Positions 16,858 to 22,992 of a stretch of 43,346 bases of DNA are shown here, in pieces. Source of the DNA: JAAYHV01 sp964400515 (lineage in GTDB: Bacteria; Bacillota; Clostridia; Peptostreptococcales; Anaerovoracaceae); assembly GCA_964400515.1 (NCBI GenBank), contig CAYNTJ010000012.1:1-43346 (forward strand), given 5' to 3'. The translations under genes and the position numbers were made by a program. Position 1 is the first letter of the stretch. Each line of letters starts with the position of its first letter. Below the pieces are notes generated by a model. The model searched no databases. It was not told where the DNA came from and saw nothing but the letters and a program-made list of their open reading frames with translations.

Positions 16858-16888
16858 TGGCTCCATCAATCTTGATGGAGCTTTTTTA
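16858..16888. terminator. Bidirectional rho-independent terminator
   Basis: GCTCCATCAA (16860-16869) pairs with TTGATGGAGC (16872-16881), followed by TTTTTT. It serves the plus-strand Ig-like gene. The convergent regulator gene ends inside the stem, but its T-tract side is weak. Confidence 0.85.
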
Positions 16889-17540
16889 AATTGATTTCAA
16901 AATGGTTCTTATTAAACTTAATATATTTCTCGTCTTTTAATTTGGACAGTTCCGTTGACATGGCACTTCTGTCAACGGACAGATAATCTGCTAGCTGTTG
17001 TCTGTTATATGGAATATCGAAGGAATCGCTTTTTTTGGCTTGAGCTGTGTCTAATAAATAGGTCATTAATTTATCCCGGGTGGTTCTCTTAGACATTTGG
17101 TTTATTTTATTGGTAAGCAATATGTTTTTAGAAGAAATTAATCTTATTAGATTATGCAATAATGTTAAATGATAAGAGCAATTATTACTACATAGCAGTG
17201 TTATTTTATCAATGGGAATAAATATTATTGCAGCATCATCACAGCAGATAACATCCACCGTCAATGGTAAATTTGATGCAGCAAATGATTCTGCGAAATG
17301 ATCTGATGGATTGAATTTTGATAATACATTTTGATTGCCCATATAATCATTTTTTGTGACTACAACTGAACCGGTTAATATCAAGCCAATGGAATTAAAT
17401 CCTTGACCCTGATGAAGCACAAAATCGTTCTTATTATATTTCTTAATTGTATAGTCCAAACAATCAAGAAGATTTTCTATATTATCCTTTTCTATTCCCT
17501 CAAAAAGTTTTGATTTTGAGATTGATTCGTAATATTCCAT
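16866..17540 (-). CDS. Crp/Fnr-family transcriptional regulator
   Basis: The protein has a cyclic-nucleotide-binding-like domain (residues about 10-120, IKKYNKNDFVLHQGQ and GLILTGSVVV). A long helix leads to a winged helix with recognition part RQQLADYLSVDRSAMSTELSK. I see no N-terminal Fnr-type cysteine cluster, so the ligand is unknown. The first ATG (17558) sits at the expected transcription start and has no ribosome binding site. The ATG at 17540 has AAAGGA 7 bases upstream and is preferred, giving 224 residues. It converges on the flavodiiron operon. Homologues near oxygen- or NO-response genes often control them, which is suggestive only. Confidence 0.87.
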   Translation of the reverse strand: MEYYESISKSKLFEGIEKDNIENLLDCLDYTIKKYNKNDFVLHQGQGFNSIGLILTGSVVVTKNDYMGNQNVLSKFNPSDHFAESFAASNLPLTVDVICCDDAAIIFIPIDKITLLCSNNCSYHLTLLHNLIRLISSKNILLTNKINQMSKRTTRDKLMTYLLDTAQAKKSDSFDIPYNRQQLADYLSVDRSAMSTELSKLKDEKYIKFNKNHFEINLKKLHQD

Positions 17541-17565
17541 TTGATTATCCTTTGTCATAATTATT

Positions 17566-17595
17566 AGTATAAAAATAGGAACCCAAAACGGTCAA
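17566..17595 (-). promoter_or_regulatory. Promoter of the Crp/Fnr-type regulator
   Basis: On the minus strand TTGACC (17590-17595) and TATACT (17566-17571) are 18 bases apart. Transcription would start near 17559, which argues for the downstream ATG at 17540 as the true start of the regulator. Confidence 0.65.
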
Positions 17596-17597
17596 TT

Positions 17598-18848
17598 TTA
17601 TTTAGGTTTTTTTATTATTGAAACAGGGGCAAACAGCAGCAGCAATATAGCCACTGTCAGCAACGCATAATTTAATCCGAAGCTATCCCCCATGTAGCCT
17701 ATTATGGGTGCTGATATTATTGTGAAAATAGATTTTACTTGGGCAGAAAAGCTAAGCATGGTAGCTCTTTCATACTTGTTCATATTATCATCTAGGACAT
17801 CTAAATATATGGGTTTTCTAAAATTACTAAGCAAATAGATGCCGATATATAGGAACAACACAAAATATATTGATTTTATTAGCAGATATAAAGAAATAAA
17901 AACTACTATCAACAATATAAAAAATGCGTTCAGCCAAAAGTTCTTAGGTTTATATTTATATAACCTATATGAGTTTTTGGAAGCCTTGGAACCAAGTATA
18001 TAAATAATAAAATATGAAATCCCCAAAGCTATTTTAAGGTTTTCATCCTGTGACAGGCCGGCTATTATTATAAGCCCAGAACCGATAAATATAGATTCGA
18101 AAATAGGTTGTATCAGGTCTTTTGTAGAATCTACCATCGATTCATAAATGCCGTTGGATAGCAATAGTTTCTTTAAATTCCGACCCTTTTTTATATTAGC
18201 CGCAATAACCCTTATCATTTCCTTTAACGAGCTGATATGTGTGTTTGACAAATCGTTTTTGTCAAGCTCCTTAGGATATGAAGCTATAAGAATAAAATCC
18301 AATAGATAAGGAACTATTGCTACAAGGAAGATATATGATGATTTGGGTAACCCTAGGATTAACACTATTCCCATAAGGGAGCTTATTGCGCTTCCCAAAA
18401 GAGAAAAGGATCGGGTTCTTCCGTATACAAAGGTTTTCTCATTATCCCATTTTTTTAATTCAAGATATGTATATATCATGGCTTTATGGGTTCCTGATCT
18501 GAAGGCTTCGCCAAGACCAAAGAAAATCATGGCTATTGTTGCAAGTAAAAAATTGTTGGTTAAAAAATAGAAAACAAAGGATATTATATAAAAGGCAAAG
18601 CACACGCATAGCTCTCTTTTCCTTCCGTAGATGTCGGCAATCAGCCCTGACGGTATTTCGAACAGATTAATTATAATTTCTTTAACGGATATCAAAATAC
18701 CTATTTGTAGCAATGTTAATCCGTTACCCAGCAAATAAATCAACAAATAAGGTTCAAAGAATTTTAAGTTCTTCAGGAAACCGTAGGCGGAGAACTTTTT
18801 TATTTGCAAATCCCTTTTTATTATTTTTTTTGTATCACTGTTATTCAT
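17598..18848 (-). CDS. Major facilitator superfamily transporter
   Basis: This 416-residue protein has about 12 membrane segments. The family motif between segments 2 and 3 is visible as GLIADIYGRKRE, with FFGLGEAFRSGTHKAMIYTY in the fourth and fifth segments. A GTG two codons upstream touches the ribosome binding site, so the ATG at 18848 (AGGAAG 5 bases upstream) is the better start. It overlaps the acyltransferase gene by 8 bases, so the two are translationally coupled. That pairing recalls LplT-Aas of E. coli, where an MFS flippase feeds an acyltransferase, but the sequence alone does not show the substrate. Confidence 0.88.
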   Translation of the reverse strand: MNNSDTKKIIKRDLQIKKFSAYGFLKNLKFFEPYLLIYLLGNGLTLLQIGILISVKEIIINLFEIPSGLIADIYGRKRELCVCFAFYIISFVFYFLTNNFLLATIAMIFFGLGEAFRSGTHKAMIYTYLELKKWDNEKTFVYGRTRSFSLLGSAISSLMGIVLILGLPKSSYIFLVAIVPYLLDFILIASYPKELDKNDLSNTHISSLKEMIRVIAANIKKGRNLKKLLLSNGIYESMVDSTKDLIQPIFESIFIGSGLIIIAGLSQDENLKIALGISYFIIYILGSKASKNSYRLYKYKPKNFWLNAFFILLIVVFISLYLLIKSIYFVLFLYIGIYLLSNFRKPIYLDVLDDNMNKYERATMLSFSAQVKSIFTIISAPIIGYMGDSFGLNYALLTVAILLLLFAPVSIIKKPK

Positions 18849-20046
18849 ATTCACTTCCTGATATTCTTTTTACCGCGTCTAAGCATATGGAAAATCTGCC
18901 ACAGTCCTTGGGATTTTTTGGTCTGAATTCAAACAATTTGTTTCTTCGATACAGCTGAAAGTTATAGCCGCTCTCATATGGGAAATATCTTATGTTATCG
19001 TTTTTTAGCTTAAAACTTATGTTATCGCCCTCATATGTACCGGTATACGAAAAGAATTCTTTGTTTAAATTTACTGTTCCATTTCCTACTATATGTATCC
19101 CGTTGCTATCTTCCTTAGAACCATAGGATGCAACGGTTACTTCAGAAGATAAATTCCAATTGGGATTATTCAATATTTCATTCAATTCGTAGTTGATTAT
19201 TATATCATGCCATTTTCTTAAATCATTGACATTGATATCCTTGCTCCATTTAAACCGGGCAGTAGCATCGCATGTTCCCTGCAACCCGCAATTATTACAT
19301 TTAATATTGTTCTCATTTGTTATCAATGAATGGACACTGCCGCAGGAGGGACAGCGATAGGCAAAATTTTCAATACCCTTTGCGAAATCCTTGCCCATAT
19401 ACTTGGCATTGCTTTTTTCCAGCCATTCGTACTGATCCACATAAAGATATTCGTTTAATCTTTTTAGTATTTCATCGGTTGAAAGGCTCCTTATTTCACT
19501 TTGGGTGAAACCAAGAAATATTTCTGTATGGGTGGGGCCTTTTCTCTTTTTTGTTTTCATATATGGAGGGTTGGCAAAAAAACCGCCGTACCCCCTTACT
19601 ATAATCACCGGTATATCAAGCTTTTTTACCAAAGCTGCGGTGCCTTCATGTACATTATATGATGTTCCCCATTGCCCGATGCGTCCTGAAGGATAGAGAC
19701 CGACACCTTCACCCCTTTTAACGGCGCCTAACATTGCGATTATTGTTGTAATATCAGATGTTGCCAGACTTTTAGGAATTGCTCCTCCAAGTTTCAGCCA
19801 TTTCTTTATGCCTTTGCTATGAAAATATTTTCTTGCCACCACAAAATGCAGATATCTTGGGCTAATACTGCTCATAGTATAGATAAAATCAAAGTTACAC
19901 ATGTGATTGCCCAGCAAAAGAAAAGGACCTTTGATTTTAGGTAAGTTTTTATATGTTATTTTTTGTTTAAGAATATAAGTAGAGTATATGAATATTACTT
20001 TACTTGCAATATACCAAGCTATTTTATTGGGCCTTTTATAATCCAT
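18841..20046 (-). CDS. PlsC-like acyltransferase with zinc ribbon and C-terminal domain
   Basis: The first 200 residues form a lysophospholipid acyltransferase domain with the catalytic HX4D motif (His48, Asp53 in NHMCNFD). The usual FPEGTR motif appears as LYPSGR (117-122), lacking its Glu and Thr. A membrane-like segment lies near residues 11-27. A four-Cys zinc ribbon follows (Cys232, 235, 250, 253) and then about 145 residues of beta-rich sequence that I do not recognise. At 401 residues it is much longer than simple PlsC (about 240). AAGGAG stands 8 bases before the ATG. It has its own promoter and is first in a two-gene operon with the MFS transporter. Confidence 0.87.
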   Translation of the reverse strand: MDYKRPNKIAWYIASKVIFIYSTYILKQKITYKNLPKIKGPFLLLGNHMCNFDFIYTMSSISPRYLHFVVARKYFHSKGIKKWLKLGGAIPKSLATSDITTIIAMLGAVKRGEGVGLYPSGRIGQWGTSYNVHEGTAALVKKLDIPVIIVRGYGGFFANPPYMKTKKRKGPTHTEIFLGFTQSEIRSLSTDEILKRLNEYLYVDQYEWLEKSNAKYMGKDFAKGIENFAYRCPSCGSVHSLITNENNIKCNNCGLQGTCDATARFKWSKDINVNDLRKWHDIIINYELNEILNNPNWNLSSEVTVASYGSKEDSNGIHIVGNGTVNLNKEFFSYTGTYEGDNISFKLKNDNIRYFPYESGYNFQLYRRNKLFEFRPKNPKDCGRFSICLDAVKRISGSEYE

Positions 20047-20066
20047 GACATTTTCTCCTTAAGCTC

Positions 20067-20095
20067 ATAATACTAGTAATTATAACCGGTGTCAA
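20067..20095 (-). promoter_or_regulatory. Promoter of the acyltransferase-MFS operon
   Basis: On the minus strand a perfect TTGACA (20090-20095) and TATTAT (20067-20072) are 17 bases apart, about 20 bases before the acyltransferase start. It is divergent from the baiN promoter, with 21 bases between the two -35 boxes. Confidence 0.8.
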
Positions 20096-20116
20096 TTTAA
20101 GTATTTGTGAATAAGT

Positions 20117-20145
20117 TTGACAAATCAATATATATTAAATATACT
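20117..20145 (+). promoter_or_regulatory. Promoter of the baiN-like gene
   Basis: TTGACA (20117-20122) and TATACT (20140-20145) have a 17-base spacer. The start codon follows 16 bases after the -10 box, so the leader is very short (about 10 bases) and holds only the ribosome binding site GAGGTG. Confidence 0.82.
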
Positions 20146-20161
20146 TTTGAAGAGGTGAAAA

Positions 20162-21337
20162 ATGGAATATGATGTAATAATAATTGGAGGAGGTGCGTCA
20201 GCTTTATTCTTGGCATCTTCATTAAAGGTTAATAAGGGACTTATATTAGAAAGTACTGATTCTGCAGGGACAAAACTCCTTATGTCGGGGGGAGGCAGTT
20301 GCAATATCACTAATAATATTGACATCAAAGAATTCCCTAAAATGTATGGTACCAATGGCAAAAGGATAAGGACCATGTTATACAAATATAACAATAAAAT
20401 GCTGATGAAGTATATGGAAGAACTGGATGTTCCTTTAATAATAAGGGAGGATGGAAAGGTTTTTCCCAAGTCCATGAGGGCGAAGGATGTTTTAGAAGCA
20501 TTGCTTAAAAAGGCAAATAAAAATGGCTTTGAATTGATAACAGATTCTAAAGTAATTGATATGAATGAGGGCAAGGTGGTAACTTCTCATGATAAATATT
20601 TTACTAAAAATATTGTAATAGCCACCGGGGGTAAATCCTATAAAAATACAGGAAGTAACGGGGAGTTTCTTGATATATTAAGAAATAAGAATATTGGAAT
20701 AATCGATGAAAAACCCGGGCTTACGCCTATATATATTGAAAACTATATGTATAAAAAGAATTCCGGAATTTCATTTGAAAATATTAGTGTTACGATTGAC
20801 AAGCATAATACTACAGGGGATGTTTTATTAACCCACAGGGGATTTTCAGGACCAGCCATCCTAAGATTATCTCAATACGCTCTACCCGGGGGGAAATTTA
20901 TAATTTCATATATTGATGGGGAAGTCTCCGATAGCCATAACAAGGGAGTATCGAAAAGCTTGGTAAATCATTTAGCGGATTTATATGGATTACCCAAAAG
21001 CTTTATTATGGAAACTGCCGAATATTTGAATATTGATGGGAGCCAAAAAGTATCAAGCTTGCCTTTAAGGGAATATAAAAAAATCATCGGTTACCTAAAA
21101 AATGCTGAATATTTAATAAGCGGCGTCGGCGGATTTAATAATGCAATGGTAACCGTGGGAGGGATAAGCCTAGATGAGATGGATTTAAAAACCCTTAAGC
21201 TTAGAAAATACAATAATATTTATGCCATAGGTGAGGTGCTGGATATAAACGGCGATACAGGAGGATATAATTTGCAGTTTTGTTATTCATCGGCTATGGT
21301 GGCGGCAAATAGCATTGACAAAAGTATGACCATTTGA
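20162..21337 (+). CDS. BaiN/HI0933-family flavoprotein
   Basis: This 391-residue FAD protein has the dinucleotide-binding start YDVIIIGGGASALFLA, then GTKLLMSGGGSCNITN, a hallmark of the HI0933/YhiN/BaiN family, and a C-terminal FAD contact GEVLDINGDTGGYNLQF. Characterised members include BaiN of bile-acid-transforming clostridia, a steroid enoyl reductase. Most members have no known substrate, and bile-acid activity should not be assumed here. A strong promoter lies just upstream. It ends inside the promoter of scfA, so it precedes but need not be co-transcribed with the SCIFF genes. Confidence 0.9.
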   Translation: MEYDVIIIGGGASALFLASSLKVNKGLILESTDSAGTKLLMSGGGSCNITNNIDIKEFPKMYGTNGKRIRTMLYKYNNKMLMKYMEELDVPLIIREDGKVFPKSMRAKDVLEALLKKANKNGFELITDSKVIDMNEGKVVTSHDKYFTKNIVIATGGKSYKNTGSNGEFLDILRNKNIGIIDEKPGLTPIYIENYMYKKNSGISFENISVTIDKHNTTGDVLLTHRGFSGPAILRLSQYALPGGKFIISYIDGEVSDSHNKGVSKSLVNHLADLYGLPKSFIMETAEYLNIDGSQKVSSLPLREYKKIIGYLKNAEYLISGVGGFNNAMVTVGGISLDEMDLKTLKLRKYNNIYAIGEVLDINGDTGGYNLQFCYSSAMVAANSIDKSMTI

Positions 21338-21343
21338 TATAAT
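21315..21343 (+). promoter_or_regulatory. Perfect consensus sigma-A promoter of scfA
   Basis: TTGACA (21315-21320), a 17-base spacer and TATAAT (21338-21343) match consensus at all 12 positions. The box overlaps the end of the flavoprotein gene, and transcription would start about 23 bases before the scfA start codon. Confidence 0.88.
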
Positions 21344-21372
21344 TTGTGCGTTGTAAAAAAAGGAGGGTTATT

Positions 21373-21522
21373 ATGACTAGAATAAAGACTGTTTCAACTA
21401 GGAATTTGGCAAAATCAGCTAAAAAAGGTGGATGTGGCGAGTGCCAAACATCTTGTCAATCAGCTAGTAAGACTTCTTGCAGCGTAGCAAATCAACACTG
21501 CGAACAGTGTCTTAACAAATAG
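21373..21522 (+). CDS. scfA: SCIFF ranthipeptide precursor (variant)
   Basis: This 49-residue peptide (MTRIKTVSTRNLAKSAKK leader, then a Cys-rich core) is a six-cysteine SCIFF precursor. Its cysteines are at 21, 24, 28, 36, 43 and 46. Characterised SCIFF peptides have core CGECQTSCQSACKTSCT and gain a thioether from the fourth Cys to the Thr just after the fifth. Here those positions are Ser32 (AGT rather than TGT) and Ser37, and an extra Cys46 restores the count of six. AAAGGAGGG lies 5 bases before the ATG. The maturase gene follows after a hairpin. The function of SCIFF is unsettled; roles in quorum sensing and metabolism have been proposed in clostridia. Confidence 0.93.
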   Translation: MTRIKTVSTRNLAKSAKKGGCGECQTSCQSASKTSCSVANQHCEQCLNK

Positions 21523-21532
21523 GAAAAGGAGA

Positions 21533-21561
21533 TGCTACCTAATATTAGGTGGTGTTTTTTT
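21533..21561 (+). terminator. Attenuator-like terminator between scfA and its maturase
   Basis: CTACCTA (21535-21541) pairs with TAGGTGG (21546-21552) around ATAT, followed by TGTTTTTTT. It lies 12 bases after the precursor stop and 13 bases before the maturase start. Partial termination here would give far more precursor than enzyme. Confidence 0.7.
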
Positions 21562-21574
21562 ATGAAGGAGAAAT

Positions 21575-22960
21575 ATGGTACATCAATATAAAATGAATGG
21601 ATATAACATAATAATGGACAGTAACAGCGGTGCGGTCCATTCGGTGGATGAAATGGCTTATGATATTATTTCCATGTATGAAGATAATAGTAAAAGTGAG
21701 ATCATTACGGAAATTGTTAAAAAGCATGGTGTCACAAAGGAAGATGTTTTAGAGACTATTTCCGAGATAGAGGGCCTAAAGGATGAAAAGCTTCTTTTCT
21801 CAAAGGATCCTTTTGAGGAAGCTGCAATGGAGTTTAAAAACAGGCAATCGGTGCTTAAAGCCATATGCTTGCATGTTGCCCATGCATGCAATATGGATTG
21901 CAAGTACTGTTTTGCGGGAAAAGGAGATTATTCAGGCAAGTCCGGTATAATGTCCCTGGAGGTAGGAAAACAATCATTAGATTTTCTGGTTAAAAACTCA
22001 GGTACAAGGCATAATCTTGAGGTTGACTTATTTGGAGGAGAGCCTTTATTAAACTGGGATGTATGTAAGGGCATTGTTGAATATGGCAGAGAGCTGGAGA
22101 AAAAATACGATAAAAAGTTTAACTTCACATTAACTACCAATGGTATTCTTTTAAATGATGAGATTATTGAATATACGACTAAAGAGATGGGTAATGTGGT
22201 TATCAGCTTGGATGGAAGAAAAAGAACCCATGATTTTATGAGACAGACTAAAGATGGTGGCGGTACTTATGAAAAAATAATCGATAACTTTAAAAAACTT
22301 GCAGACGCCAGGGAACAAAAGGAATACTACATGAGGGGCACTTATACTGCATATAATAAGGATTTTGCCAATGACATATTACATATGGCGGATTTGGGAT
22401 TTAAAGAAACTGCCATGGAACCTGTTGTGGGACCGCCGGATGCCGACTATACATTAAAGGATGAAGATGTGGATTATCTTTGTGAGCAATATGAGAAATT
22501 GGCTTTGGAAATGTTAAAAAGAGAAGAGAAGGGTGAAGGCTTCAATTTCTATCACTATACAATAGATTTAACCGGAGGACCATGCATTGTAAAGAGAGTA
22601 TCAGGCTGTGGAGTCGGCACAGAATATTTAGCGGTTACTCCAACCGGAGATTTATATCCTTGCCATCAGTTCGTGGGTCAAGATGATTTCTGTGTGGGGA
22701 ATATATATGAGGGAGTTACTAATAAAGGGGTAATCAAACAATTTGAAACTTGCAATGTATATTCGCATAAGGAATGCAAGGATTGCTTTGCTAAATTATA
22801 TTGTGCCGGTGGATGCGCGGCTAATGCATATTTCTCTAAAGGTGATATTAATGAGGTATATGAATTGGGCTGTAAGCTTCACAGAAAAAGAATAGAATGT
22901 GCCATAATGATGAAGGTGGCAGAAGAAGATAAAGGCCTTAAGAGAAGAAGCGATAAATAG
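21575..22960 (+). CDS. scfB: SCIFF radical SAM/SPASM maturase
   Basis: This 461-residue enzyme installs thioether cross-links in the SCIFF peptide. The first 90 residues resemble a peptide-recognition (RRE, PqqD-like) domain. The radical SAM cluster is Cys105, Cys109, Cys112 in CNMDCKYCFA, and FGGEP binds SAM. The SPASM region from about residue 345 is Cys-rich: GGPC, SGCGVG, TGDLYPCHQF, CKDCFAKLYCAGGCAAN and GCKLH, typical for two auxiliary clusters. Length and order match the family. AAGGAG precedes the ATG. It is read from the scfA promoter past an attenuator, and ends at a terminator. Confidence 0.96.
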   Translation: MVHQYKMNGYNIIMDSNSGAVHSVDEMAYDIISMYEDNSKSEIITEIVKKHGVTKEDVLETISEIEGLKDEKLLFSKDPFEEAAMEFKNRQSVLKAICLHVAHACNMDCKYCFAGKGDYSGKSGIMSLEVGKQSLDFLVKNSGTRHNLEVDLFGGEPLLNWDVCKGIVEYGRELEKKYDKKFNFTLTTNGILLNDEIIEYTTKEMGNVVISLDGRKRTHDFMRQTKDGGGTYEKIIDNFKKLADAREQKEYYMRGTYTAYNKDFANDILHMADLGFKETAMEPVVGPPDADYTLKDEDVDYLCEQYEKLALEMLKREEKGEGFNFYHYTIDLTGGPCIVKRVSGCGVGTEYLAVTPTGDLYPCHQFVGQDDFCVGNIYEGVTNKGVIKQFETCNVYSHKECKDCFAKLYCAGGCAANAYFSKGDINEVYELGCKLHRKRIECAIMMKVAEEDKGLKRRSDK

Positions 22961-22963
22961 ATA

Positions 22964-22992
22964 TAAAAAAAGCAGCGTGGCTGCTTTTTTTT
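22964..22992. terminator. Bidirectional rho-independent terminator
   Basis: AGCAGC (22971-22976) pairs with GCTGCT (22980-22985), with A6 on one side and T7 on the other, between the convergent maturase and Ca2+ ATPase genes. The ATPase stop codon overlaps the T-tract. Confidence 0.82.

Noticed and set aside
20162..21337. Assignment of the flavoprotein as a bile-acid reductase
   Set aside because: The BaiN name covers a large family. No bai gene is present in the window, so only the family is claimed.
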